Source: Verrucomicrobiota bacterium
GTDB taxonomy: Bacteria > Verrucomicrobiota > Verrucomicrobiia > Opitutales > Oceanipulchritudinaceae
Length of the DNA stretch: 64,000 nt
Assembly (NCBI GenBank): GCA_021208135.1
Contig: JAJOKB010000088.1
Coordinates: 1-64,000, forward strand
Direction of reading: 5' to 3'
The notes beneath the pieces were generated by a model that had not been told where the DNA came from, did not search any database, and saw only the letters and a list, made by a program, of their open reading frames with translations. This document shows positions 21,182 through 31,721 of this stretch, piece after piece (within the stretch, counting starts at the first letter, position 1; each line of letters begins with the position of its first letter). The position numbers and the translations under genes are program-made.

Positions 21182-23455
21182 CTATTCAACAGCGCGGTAG
21201 CGTTCGCGCAGACGCTGGCGTAATATCTCGGCCAGGGTGTTTACCAGAAATGTCATCAGAAACAGCACCATGGCGCTCAAGAACAGAGTGCGATATAGGG
21301 TTCCCAAATAAGGAGCCTCGGGAAGCTCCACTGCGATATTGGCGGAAAGAGTACGCATGCCGCTGAACGGGTTCCATTCAGTTACAGGCGAATTACCCGT
21401 AGCCATCACCACAATCATCGTCTCTCCGACAGCACGGCCCAAACCGATCATCAGTGCGGAAAAAATCCCTGGGGATGCAGTGGGGATAACAATGCGAATC
21501 GCAGTTTGCCAGCGACTGGCACCCAGCGCTAATGAGCCAGACCTGAAGGCATCAGGCACATTGGTCATGGCGTCGTCAGATAGTGTGAAAATAATAGGGA
21601 TGATTGCAAAACCCATCGCGAAACCGACGACGAAGGCATTGCGTTGTTCGAAGGATAACCCGAACGCCTGCGGATACCATAGGCGAAAATCACCAATAAA
21701 CATCGCCTCCCACAGGTTCCCCATCTGCCAGCCAGCCCAACCCGCAAAAAGCAGGAGCGGCACCAGGACAGCAAACTCATACCCGGAAGGCAAGAGCCTG
21801 CGCACCGATCTGGGCAACGCTGGATAAACATTGCCCACGATGACCGCAGACAAACAAATGGCAAAAATAGCCGTGAGCACTGCGGGTACTGCATTGCTGA
21901 CGATGGGCGCCAGCCAAAGAGCCGCGAGAAAACCAAGCACCACTGAAGGCAATGACGCCATTATCTCCACGGCAGGTTTGATGTATGCCCGCAAGGCAGG
22001 ACGCAAAAACTGGGATGTATAGATTGCTCCCAGCAATGCAATCGGAACGGCAAACAACATGGCATACAATGTACCCTTAAGTGTACCGACAATCAGCGGC
22101 ACTAATGACAATTTGCGCTCAAAATCATCCCGTCCCCCCGTTGACTGCCACTCAAACGAGGCATGCGCTTGGCCCTCATAGCGAATGCGGCCGAAAAAGG
22201 TGCGCCATCCAGCCATTGGATGCGGATCACGCAGGTCATAGATGTGTAATTGGCTGGTATCGTCCAGGAAGAACAATGCGTTGTACCGAGGAGCTATACG
22301 GGCCTGAACAATGGTGAAAGGCAATTGCTGCTCCCAGCGCACCACCTCAGTGGTCATATAGCGCAATGACGCCAGACTGCCGGTCCCAGCCAGAAATCCT
22401 TTATTGCGCAGGGATGCAGAATAAAAGTCAGCCCCAGCAGGCAGGTCAGGAAATCGCTTGGCTTCGCCAAATATACGCGAATCGGTTGCTTCACTGCGAT
22501 ACAAGCTCCAGACTCGCATCACACCGGATGCATGGGTAAACATCAAACTGACATCACCCAATATATAGTCCATACTGGCAACAGCAGTGTCCTCCAACCC
22601 GGCAAATGGCGTGAACGATTGCCGCAAATAAAATTCGCCGTTTTGATAGAAGAAGTAACTGACCTCTCCGCTTTCGCTCAGCGCTACTACGGCGTTGGCC
22701 TCAAACGGGATCAGCACCTGTACAGGTTTGGCAGACAAAAGTGGTGTCAGATCGTAACTGCGCTCAATTGTCAAGGGACCCAGCCCCAGTAAGGTGCGCC
22801 GCTGAAACAAGGTTTGCACAAATAAACGTGGTGACCCATCAACCACTTGTACCGCTGCTGCCATTTTGTTGGTACCAGAGTCGCCATAGGCCAAATCAAG
22901 CACTGGATAACCAGGCTGCCCGATAGGCAGCACGGGAAAACTTTCCAGGCTCACCTCGACCCGGCGTCCGCCCTCAGGAGGAAACACAGTGCGGTATTGC
23001 AACGGTACAATCGTGAACCGGCCGTCATCCGAACCGAACAAAATTTGTTTCTGATTTTCATTGAACCGCATCACCGAGGGTACGAAACCAGCAGGAAGCG
23101 GATTACCCACCTGAAAAATCCCCCGCCCGCCATCGGGCTGGCTCAATCCGGGCAAATCTTTGAAGAAAATAGACCCCGAGGCATCGACAAAAAACGGCAG
23201 CTCGCCCCAGTCATCGGCGCCCATCAGAACCACCTCATCCAGTGCTACCGGTACCGATTTGACAAAATCAACCCGTGCACCGCGAAACAATGGTATCACC
23301 TGCAATGCAATGAAAACAAAGATCAACAGCACCGCGACAATAATTCCACCTCCTCCCAGCTTGATGAAAGTCTGCATGAAGCGGTCGAAGGCCAAAGTGC
23401 GTTTGGCCACTTGGAAACGCTCCGGCAAAGGCGGGCGCACGTAGGGAGAGCTCAT
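21182..23455 (-). CDS. pstC: Phosphate ABC transporter permease PstC with large extracytoplasmic domain
   Basis: Permease subunit of the Pst importer, 757 residues against about 320 in the model protein. A first membrane helix at about 32-55 is followed by about 380 residues rich in beta strands, resembling propeller blades (for example VMRFNENQKQILFGSDDGRFTIV region, near 130). The conserved permease domain begins about residue 465, with ASLPSVVLGFLAALW and the EAA loop ALGASRWQTAIRIVIPTASPG. The start overlaps the pstS stop by 4 bases. The inserted domain faces the periplasm by topology and could handle PstS docking or a regulator; this is inference. The frame is intact throughout. Confidence 0.9.
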   Translation of the reverse strand: MSSPYVRPPLPERFQVAKRTLAFDRFMQTFIKLGGGGIIVAVLLIFVFIALQVIPLFRGARVDFVKSVPVALDEVVLMGADDWGELPFFVDASGSIFFKDLPGLSQPDGGRGIFQVGNPLPAGFVPSVMRFNENQKQILFGSDDGRFTIVPLQYRTVFPPEGGRRVEVSLESFPVLPIGQPGYPVLDLAYGDSGTNKMAAAVQVVDGSPRLFVQTLFQRRTLLGLGPLTIERSYDLTPLLSAKPVQVLIPFEANAVVALSESGEVSYFFYQNGEFYLRQSFTPFAGLEDTAVASMDYILGDVSLMFTHASGVMRVWSLYRSEATDSRIFGEAKRFPDLPAGADFYSASLRNKGFLAGTGSLASLRYMTTEVVRWEQQLPFTIVQARIAPRYNALFFLDDTSQLHIYDLRDPHPMAGWRTFFGRIRYEGQAHASFEWQSTGGRDDFERKLSLVPLIVGTLKGTLYAMLFAVPIALLGAIYTSQFLRPALRAYIKPAVEIMASLPSVVLGFLAALWLAPIVSNAVPAVLTAIFAICLSAVIVGNVYPALPRSVRRLLPSGYEFAVLVPLLLFAGWAGWQMGNLWEAMFIGDFRLWYPQAFGLSFEQRNAFVVGFAMGFAIIPIIFTLSDDAMTNVPDAFRSGSLALGASRWQTAIRIVIPTASPGIFSALMIGLGRAVGETMIVVMATGNSPVTEWNPFSGMRTLSANIAVELPEAPYLGTLYRTLFLSAMVLFLMTFLVNTLAEILRQRLRERYRAVE

Positions 23456-24413
23456 TGCAAACGCTGCAGGATGTCTGCTGCCACAGCGGCAGGCAGAGGA
23501 AAGAAGCCGTCGCGAGCGACGATTTCCTGACCTTGGCGTGAAAGCACAAAACGCAAAAATTCAAATGTCAGCGGATCCAGTGGTTGGCGTGGGTTTTTAT
23601 TGACGTAGATGACAAGAAAGCGGGCCAAGGGATAATCCCCACTCAAACAATTCTCAGGCGTTGGCATATGGAAAGGTTCGCCTGCACGCTGGGCAATACC
23701 TATGGCGCGCACACTGGATGTGCCGTAGCCAATCCCGGAATAGCCGATCCCGAAGCGATTGGCAGTGATCGATTGCACAACCGTGGAAGAACCAGGTTGC
23801 TCCTGATAGCGCGGACTGAAATCACCACCACCCAACGCTATGTTTTTAAAACCCCATAGGTGCCACTGACCGAATTACGTCCGTACAACGAAAATGGCCG
23901 ATTGGCCCAATCTCCACTCAAGCCGACATCACCCCAGGTATGTAAAGGCCGGTGACCCAGGCGATTGGTGCGCGAGAAAATAGCGTCCACTTGCGGTAAT
24001 GTTAGCCCTTCGATGGGATTGTCGCGGTGGACAAAAACCGCGAGTGCGTCGATGCCCACCTGCACTTGGGTCGCTTTATATCCAAAGCGGGCCTCAAAGC
24101 GATCCTGCTCGGATGCGGTCATTTCGCGACTCATAGGGCCCAGCTGTGCAGTTCCCTCCATGAGCGCTGCAGGTGCCGTACTCGAGCCAGCCGCCTGAAT
24201 CTGAATGTTTACATTGGGATAAATCGCACGGAACGATTCGCCCCAGAGCAACAACAGGTTGTTTAATGTATCAGAACCAATGGAATTGAGCGTACCGGAT
24301 ATTCCCGAAACTGGGCGATATTCCGGCAGATCTGGATCCACCATTGCGTAGGCAGGAACGGCCAAGCCGACAGTTAACAATGCACTAACGAGAATTGATC
24401 TTCCCAATTTCAT
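23452..24413 (-). CDS. pstS: Phosphate-binding periplasmic protein PstS, one frame break
   Basis: PstS captures inorganic phosphate in the periplasm and delivers it to PstCA. A signal peptide ends near AVPAYA (residue 23). Phosphate-binding loop features include [21 protein letters not shown], the anion-site [11 protein letters not shown] and [10 protein letters not shown]. The frame breaks next to four A at 23848-23851 (one base missing), after which the domain continues through [12 protein letters not shown] and [17 protein letters not shown]. With the break repaired the length is about 320 residues, as expected. It is first in the operon, downstream of a promoter region with TTGTCACA repeats. 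Confidence 0.92.
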
Positions 24414-24473
24414 CGCACCTCAGCTTGAGATACGCATTTGAGGCGTCTACTCGAAATTAATTCCGTAACTACA

Positions 24474-24490
24474 TTGTCACATTTGTCACA
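24474..24490 (-). promoter_or_regulatory. Candidate Pho-box-like direct repeat upstream of pstS
   Basis: Two TGTGACAA copies lie in tandem with 9-base spacing 60-77 bases upstream of the pstS ATG (read as TTGTCACA twice on the + strand). GTTACG also occurs on both sides of the repeats. Classical PhoB boxes are two TGTCAT-type 7-mers at 11-base spacing, so the half-site is similar but the spacing differs. Position at the head of the pst operon favours a regulator site. No PhoB gene is present in the window to compare. Confidence 0.4.
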
Positions 24491-24502
24491 CAAACGTAAC
24501 AA

Positions 24503-25655
24503 TCAGCGCAGCCCGCCGGACACCTCTCCAGAATATCCCACCAACTCGAGATACGCAGAACCAACCACTTCACCGGTGCGTCCATCGCGCACCTGCATCG
24601 CACCCTCCCAATAATCCGTGTTGCCCAGTTTGTCCACAACCTGTTGATCGTCACGCAGCGGGATCAGATGCAAAAGCACTGTTTCCCCGCTCTCAGGGTC
24701 AAGCGCAGGCCCCTCCAATAACAGCTCAATGGGATATGTACCCCCTGTGTGCGGACTGATCCAGGAACGCAATGTTGTCCACGTAAACCTGTCCGGCCCA
24801 AATTCACGCGCTACACCTGCGCGATCAATGGTGATCCAACGCGAGAAGCTATCTGCAGTCCCATCAGCCCGTCGCAAGATATATGCTTTGATTTCGGTGC
24901 CATCCTTCAGGGTGATCGCGGTCCAGTCCCATCCCTGTAAATCTTCGCTGAGTTGACGGCTTGCGATTTCGTGATCCATCCAGGATAAGCCGGTTATCTC
25001 AAGGCTGGAGCCATCAGCCAACCGCAAGGTTCCTTCCGTTGCCAGCCTGGTAAAACTAATGTAGAAACTGGTCGCATCCGGATCTGCCCCTTTCCGCGAG
25101 ACTCCGTCCTCACCAAACACCACTCTCGATTTTAGCGGACGTAAGGTCAGATCTAGCGCAATACCATGCTCATCAAACCTGCCCTGAAACCGCATCCATT
25201 CTCGCTCAGGATCAATCATGCGCAATGACCAGTTACCGTTAAATACATGCAGCAGATCTGTGGCAGCTGCTGCCTGAAATCCATCGCGATTCATTCTGGA
25301 TTGATGGTAAAACCGATCCGCAGCTACATCCAGCAACGCCATGTGAGCCAGAAAAATTTGATCCGAGCGAAAACCCACTGCGCCCGAAAAGACCGGATTG
25401 GCATTACCCGCAAAACGAAAAAAAAGTCGCCTGCCAGCCAAATCGTCTTCCCTCTTCAGCAGTCAGTTGACCGGTAAGGTACCACCATTCAATGCGAAAC
25501 TCGGGGTGAGATGCGTGGGCACGCGGAAACTGTAGCACCTCGCCCGCTTGCGGAATCCGAAACCCATCAACATTGAACCTGGGTTCAGGCTGCGAGGCCA
25601 AACAACAGGTCCCCAGCACCTGGGCACAAAGACACCACAAAATCAGCCTGATCAT
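24503..25655 (-). CDS. AttH/CrtC-like (lipocalin-like) secreted protein, one frame break
   Basis: An exported protein of about 383 residues with a hydrophobic N-terminal signal. EWWYLTG near residue 55 and GLSWMDHEIAS in the C-terminal half are hallmarks of the AttH family, related to carotenoid 1,2-hydratase CrtC, a two-domain lipocalin-like fold. The catalytic role in this subgroup is not established; carotenoid or lipid-type substrates are possible. The frame changes in eight A at 25418-25425 (seven expected). The start overlaps the stop of the upstream propeller gene by 4 bases, so it belongs to the S55 peptidase operon. No FtsX-like permease partner, often next to attH genes, is present. 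Confidence 0.75.
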
Positions 25656-27834
25656 TCAATGGCAAAGGTCTGCGGGAAAGAAATGATATGCCCAGATTCG
25701 TCCATCACCTCTATCAGGAGCGTGTGCGAACCGGCAGGTAGATCGTCCAATTGAATGCTGAAATCGAGCTGCCGACTATCGAACAGACCCCTGACTGGAC
25801 GCAGCATTACCGTGCGCCCACCATTCAGACTGTAACCAGCCGCAGCCAGGACACTCCATTGATCGACCGCGGTGAAATCGACACGCAGGCTATTGCCAGA
25901 TACCTGAAGATTATTGACAACAATTTCAGGTGGTGTGACATCGATCAGGAAGGGTTCACTGACCCTGGTTGTGGAAAGAGCGATCTCAGGATCGTTGTCC
26001 GGAATATCACTGGCAGTGACGCGCACCCGGTACAAACCCTCGGGCATTCCACGGCTGTTAAAAGAGAAAAAGGGCTCGCGCAGTTCCGTCGCCAAAGTGA
26101 TCCACTCACCCCCAGGCCCATCCTGCCGACGCATCTCAACGGTGAACTCAAGATTGTCACCATTACCATCCACAGCTTGCCAGATAGCTGTCAGCATGCC
26201 TGGATTCGCAAGACGGCGCACCTGAGCTCGAGGCCTGGGTCCCTCGACAAAATTATCCAGATTGCGCTGCTGAAACACTGCACCATAGTCCAGCGCAACC
26301 GGTCCTCCCTGCTCGGTTACAATTTGACTCATACCGACCGGCACAACCCGCAGATTGGTAAATACAGGTGCCAGATTGGGTAATTGGCAAAATAGGCGAA
26401 TGCTGTGGATACGACCATTGCCCGTGATTTCCTTAAGCCGATACTGGAGATATCGACCGGGTAAAGATTGCGCCATGCCCGAGAATTGCGTCCCTCCGAG
26501 AGCAGTGGTTAATTCAACATCGCGCCACTCATCCCAAGTAGCATCCGGTCGCTCAGTATTACCTGTGCGGGTTTGCAATCGAAGCTGCAGGCTGCCTTCC
26601 ACCGCAATCTGAACGTTGCCCAGCGCGCTGGCTGACGTGAATCGCGCGGCCTGGACACAAAGCTTCCGGGCTCGTTATTGGCACCGCCCAGGCGGTATAC
26701 CACCGCTGGTTGGGAAGTGACTACCCACCAGGCGTTGCGGTTGCCCGAATCCTCAAGTATCAAGCTGACTTCCCCACCTCGGCGTGCCCGCTGCACCAAA
26801 TGCCAACTGTCGCGTGCACTGATGGCAAACAAACGACCATCGTGGTTCATGCCAACCAGAGAATAAGCACCTCCGGGAGTCTGCAGAGACATAATCCCTG
26901 CGCGGGCTGATTGCCAGACTGCCGTTGCCAATCCCTGCTCATTAAGCACAAATAATGTACTGCGACCGCGGTTGGCGTTAGCACTGCCGCCCCTGCCGCC
27001 TTCGGCAATGACCGGGAATACGATATCCGCACCTGAATTTTCCGGAGCATCAGCAGCCGAACCCGAGGGTTCGCTGTATGTGCTGAATACGATTCGACCA
27101 TCAGCCAGACTGGATATTGCCCTAATCTCTGCATCATCAGCCTTGAACAAAGCCCTTCCCTGTCCTTGGTCTATCACTTCATACAAAATACCGTTACCGG
27201 CACTACCCAACAACCAGCGCCCGTCCTCAGTGCGATGATAGTTGGTGAAATGATCGTCGCCAGTCTCAAACCATACAGTTTCGGTCGGCTCGTCTCCAGA
27301 CAGGTCTACCCTGATCAGCCGTGCAGGTAATCCGGTGAGTAACCAAAGTGTTTCGTCGTCTGAGGCATCAATGGCCCAAATGTAAGAGGCGCGACCCTGA
27401 TAAATTAATTGCGCCGGACCTCCGCCTGCTGGAACCCGGTACACTGTGCCTGACGGGGATGCACCCAACCACAGATGTCCTTCGCCATCAACTGCCAGCG
27501 CGCGCAACAATTGCTGTCCCATGCTGAAAACCTTGCGCGCATTACCGTCTGGTTGGACATGGAACACCGAACCTCCGGGACCGGTACTGACATAAAGGCC
27601 GCCCTCAGGAGCGGGTACCGCCGCCCAGGCTAACGAGCCTTCCAATGCAGCTACCTGGGTTAACGCCGGAGCCGTTTGCAGCCAGCCATGATGGGACAGC
27701 GCAAGATTCTCCATTTCCCCTTCGAGGAAAGTCTGAAAGCCCAGATCTGTAAATGAATGTGTGCGCACAGCGGAAGCAGTAGTTACCGCGAACAGGAACA
27801 CTATGGCGCATCGAATGCAGGAGCGAATGGTCAT
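25652..27834 (-). CDS. Secreted propeller-like protein with Ig-like C-terminal part, one frame break
   Basis: An exported protein of about 727 residues with signal peptide ending near TTASA. The N-terminal 400 residues form repeated beta motifs with spacing typical of a propeller (LWLGASPSGTVYRV, LLGSAGNGILYEV). The C-terminal 300 residues show beta-sandwich features (DVTPPEIVVNNLQV, LPAGSHTLLIEVMDESGH) as in Ig/fibronectin-like domains. A one-base loss near 26648-26654 separates the two frame segments. It is translationally coupled by 4-base overlaps to the S55 peptidase before it and the AttH-like gene after it. I cannot assign a function; a sensor, scaffold or peptidase-linked role fits the context. 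Confidence 0.65.
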
Positions 27835-29551
27835 TGTAAAACAAGTGGTATACGATAATTGCCGCGGAACTCACCGCTGACAGGAATGCTGGTTTCCCAG
27901 ACAACGATCTCGTTGATGGGTTGCCGTGGAATATGTAAATCAGGTTGCCCCATTTGAGCACGAACGGAAGCAGGCAGGCCGGGAAATTCTACGCCGTCAA
28001 AGCGTGCACCACCGGCCGGACGCAACAAACGCACATAAACACTATCGTGAGAGCGCAATAGGCGCAGCCTTCTGACAAGGTCATCGACACTGACTGGAGC
28101 GATGCCTACCGCCCCATCTACCGAATTGAGTGTACTGGCGTCCGCGATTTGAACAATCAATGAATCACCTGCTGCAAAATGCTCTGGTATTGGTACGGCA
28201 ACCGCCGGAAAGACACTTTGTTCCCGCAACCCATCAATGCGCAATGCAAACTCAAAGTCACGTCCTGCGCGCGGCCTGCTGTCCAAAAGGCGGACATGGC
28301 GCAATGTGTTCAGTCGCCAGGCATATTCGGCAGTCAGTTCAAACTCGATGCGCTCAACCACCACCGGCTCAAACGGATTGGTAGTCAAACGTCCCACTAC
28401 AGACTGGGTTTCAGCAATCAGACTGACAATACCCATCGGACCTGATGCAACTTGCTGCAGTTGAATCGGCTCATGGCCAAGTAAATGTATCGCGGTGTTG
28501 AGGCGAAATGTCTGATTTTCCTCTCCTTCCAGCGTCAATAAAGCACCGTCCATCATCGCCATACTTGCCAGCACGGGCATAATCTGTGGGTGCCGCCACA
28601 ATTGCGTGCGAAAAGTGCGTTCGCTACCGCTGACCGGACGAGTGCGTACCACCACTTCGGTCATCTCGGGTATCCGACTCATATCACCTTGAATTCCGGT
28701 AAGCCTGTCTTGTGTAATCGTGCCAATGACAGCACCTGGGCGGGACATTTTGAACGATAGTCGCAGACTCTGAACAATGGTCATAATATCGGCTCCAGCC
28801 ATCGGTATGTCGATGGCGCCTATCCCCATGAATGGATGCCCAAAGGCAAGGAAACGATCGCCATCCACCCAAGTAACTGTTCCTGTGGCCGCGGCACTGA
28901 AATCGCCGCTGGCAAGGACCGCAGAAACCGCCGCGCCTGGCTCAGGACGCCATTCGCTCAGATGTTCGGGCACCCCGCTCCGGCACCGAGTCCATCCTGT
29001 AAGTCAATACCCCACTGCAACCATTGACTGCGAAAATGCTGCACTGTGGCGGCACTAAAACCGCTCACAAAAAGCGGCGCAGGCAATTGCTCCAAGCGTC
29101 TTCCTTCGAACTCCTGTGCCTGGGTACCCGTGCGCGGTCGCAACGGGGCGAGCGCTGACTCGTCCGGAAAATCCAATATTTCCAGCATGTATTCAATCGG
29201 CGTGATGCCGATCAAGGCCTGTTCTTTAGGCCAAATCCAACCATAAGCATAGGCCCCGATCAACTTGCCATCAATGTACACTGGACTCCCGCTCATACCT
29301 GCTACTGTCCCAGTAGTGATATGCTCCGGATCATGCGACAATGCGATGATAACAGGTTGCTGCGGGCCAGCCATATTGGGCATTACCCCAAGTATCTCCA
29401 GCTCAAAAGACCGGATCTCCGTTCCGCGCACCACCGTCTCCCAATGCCCCCGCATTCCAGGCTGAATTTCACTCAGCGGCATGATGGCCGTACCCCACAA
29501 CGGAGCACCCACAATCACAACTGCGCACACAAAAAGAAATCTAAACAACAT
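27831..29551 (-). CDS. SpoIVB-like serine peptidase (family S55), one frame break
   Basis: An exported protein of about 573 residues starting at ATG 29551 with a signal anchor (residues 1-21). The S55 signature GMSGSPV lies at 85-91, with the catalytic Ser in GMSGSP, and the second half of the domain shows GTVTWVDGDRFLAFGHPF. In sporulating Firmicutes SpoIVB cleaves a membrane partner to activate sigma-K processing; homologues in non-sporulating phyla are uncharacterised. There is no PDZ domain in the recognisable form. The frame break sits at four C in the + strand (28973-28976), where five would keep the frame. It leads an operon with the propeller-like and AttH-like proteins. Confidence 0.82.
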
Positions 29552-29755
29552 TCGCACTGCACTCAGTGAGCCCAAATTGGGCCAAGCCTCAAGCAAAAGG
29601 GGAAATTTTTTCCAATCACTCCCAATCGTTGTCGTCCTCCTGTCGCCTCGATTGATCAACCCATCGCCAGCCAACGGCAACAATTTCACTTCGCAAACAG
29701 AAATTAGTGGGTTTCCCTTGAGAAACTTTTGCCGACGGTATTTGTTTTATCGCCA

Positions 29756-31187
29756 ATGATGTTATCTATCCAGCGGATAATGCGCAGCCTGGCCATGAGC
29801 CTGGCAGCCGGTATTGCCGCGCTGGGCAGTGGCTGTGCCTCCACCGGGGACGCATTGATGCCGGGTGCAAACTACGACCGCACTGCTGCCAGTTTGCGCT
29901 CTGCGGCCATGAGTGGCGATGTCCGCACCCTGCAGCGTGAAGTGACACGTCTCGAGCGCCGTGCGGGCGGCGGCGACCGCATCCTTTACCTGCAAGAACA
30001 AGGAAGACTTTTAAGCCTGGCGGGCGATCTGGATGGCAGCATTCGTTTATTGCAGGAAGCATCAGATCATTTCGAAGCTGAGCGCATGCGACCTGAACTG
30101 GCATTGTCCAGTGTCTTTTTCAGTGCTTCTTCGCTGGCTCTCAATGACCTCGCCTTACCCTATCGAGGCTTCAGCCAGGAAAAGATAATGGTACACAATT
30201 TATTGGCTACCAATTATTTACGCCAGGGCGACCTCACCAGGGCCCGCATCGAATTAAACCGCGCGGATCTTGAGCAAAATGTGGCACTGGAACAAAACCA
30301 GCGTCTGGCCGCTCGCGCTGAACAACAAGCCTCACAACGCGGCATCTCCATGCAACAGGCTGAGCAGTCTCTGGCCAATGGATTGCCGTCCAGAGGTAAC
30401 ACCGATATCAGAAATTCATTTCAAAACGCCTTTACTTTTGCGCTATCCGGATTGCTATTCGAGCTGACCGGCAGCCTGGACCGCGCCGTTATCGAATACC
30501 GGCGCGCCCTTGAGATTCAACCAGGCAACCGCCAGGTACGCACTCTGGAATCGGCGGCACTCAGACGCTTGAATGGACAGTTCGACCCCGACGAACTGTC
30601 CTCCGCACGCGTGGTCGTTCTCTACGATAGCGGACTGGTAGATACCCGAGCTGAATTCAGAATTCCGTTTTTTTTGGAATAATGAGTTACTACAAATCGT
30701 TATTCCTTACATGGCGGGCAACCGTTCTTCAATTCAAGCCATCACAGTCAGTAGTCTCAGTAACCCGGCCAACAACTCCACGTCAGAAGTTTTGGCTGAT
30801 ATCGATGCCATGGCGCCCGTGCACTCAGAGAAATGATGCCGGCCATTTTTTGTGCGCCAGGTCTTGCGTACCATCGTGCGCTACCAAACTCAACGGGAGG
30901 CCAGCTCCCGCGACCCATGGGCTGGATTGGCGGTCACACTATTCAATGTGTTGACCGATAAGGCCGATCTGCGCGCCTGGTCCACCCTGCCCTCCACTCA
31001 ACAATTGGCCGTTCTGACTCTGCCCGCTGGTGAACACACCATCCAGCTCCGCCAAGGAAACTTTTCCAGAGACTTGTCGGTTTACCTGAATGCAAATACT
31101 CTAACTTTTATTTTTCTCACCCGTAAAGGTAACGCTGTCTATCTGGACAGCCGCGAATTCAGTGTCCCTTCCCGTCCAACCAGTTAA
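29756..31187 (+). CDS. COG3014-like TPR lipoprotein, three frame breaks
   Basis: A lipoprotein of about 475 residues. The lipobox LGSGC near residue 25 would give a lipid-anchored Cys. TPR-like helix pairs follow (LLATNYLRQGDLTRARIEL, LTGSLDRAVIEYRRALEI). The C-terminal part (RQVLRTIVRYQTQ, AGEHTIQLRQGN) matches the COG3014 family that sits beside DUF1425 and LpoB in many Gram-negative bacteria, where it is thought to act in cell-wall synthase control. Frame breaks: eight T at 30668-30675 (seven expected), a missing G near 30813, and six T at 30846-30851 (five expected). Between them the reading continues as family sequence. Confidence 0.78.
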
Positions 31188-31199
31188 TTCTCACCAGCC

Positions 31200-31700
31200 A
31201 TGCCCAACACAATTCAAACTCTAAAACTCTGTTCAGTGGCCATTCTATCCGGAGTTGCTGCCTTGATATTTTCCGGGTGCCAGGCACCTGGAAATCCAAA
31301 TGCCGGACTCCCCGGCGAAGTGAACATTCAGTCATTGCCAAATGCCGGAATTGAAATCACAGGCATATTAAATGCAGATGGTTCGCTGAACTTATCGCCC
31401 CAAGTTGGCCAGCGTATGGGCCGGGGAGACTTTATCGTGGACAATATCCGGGCCGCCTACACGGACTCAGGGTTCCCGCGCGTCGAAGCATCATTGAGCA
31501 GTATTTCCAGAGGCAGGATCAGCATTCAATACCGCTTCGCTTGGTTTGACGCGAACGGTATGGAGATCGCCGCAGGTACCGGAGGATGGAACACTTTGTC
31601 TCTGGCTGCCAGGGAAACTGCCACCATACAAGGTGTTGCCCGATCCCAGGATGCCGTTCAATTCCGCATACTTGCACGCACTTTCACGCCAGGCCGTTAA
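31200..31700 (+). CDS. DUF1425 (YcfL-like) lipoprotein
   Basis: A 166-residue envelope lipoprotein with signal peptide and lipobox IFSGC near residue 27. The YcfL/DUF1425 beta-rich domain is seen in RVEASLSSISRGRISIQYRFAWFDANG. YcfL-like genes neighbour lpoB, which activates PBP1B, and a COG3014 gene. All three are in the same order here. The lipobox region itself contains the 13-bp palindrome GGTGCCAGGCACC. The exact molecular role of YcfL is not known. Confidence 0.82.
   Translation: MPNTIQTLKLCSVAILSGVAALIFSGCQAPGNPNAGLPGEVNIQSLPNAGIEITGILNADGSLNLSPQVGQRMGRGDFIVDNIRAAYTDSGFPRVEASLSSISRGRISIQYRFAWFDANGMEIAAGTGGWNTLSLAARETATIQGVARSQDAVQFRILARTFTPGR
31276..31288. repeat. Copy of GGTGCCAGGCACC palindrome inside the lipobox coding region
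   Basis: Exact 13-base match to the reverse complement of the palindrome found around the REP-transposase-like gene at 46-47 kb. Here it encodes part of SGCQAPG. It may be a REP-like insertion or chance; an exact 13-mer is unlikely in 64 kb. Confidence 0.55.
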
Positions 31701-31721
31701 TCTCATCATTCTCTTTCTACC

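Noticed and set aside
22847-23530. 227-codon open frame antisense to pstC
   Set aside because: His/Gln/Arg-rich random-looking product opposite an intact gene.
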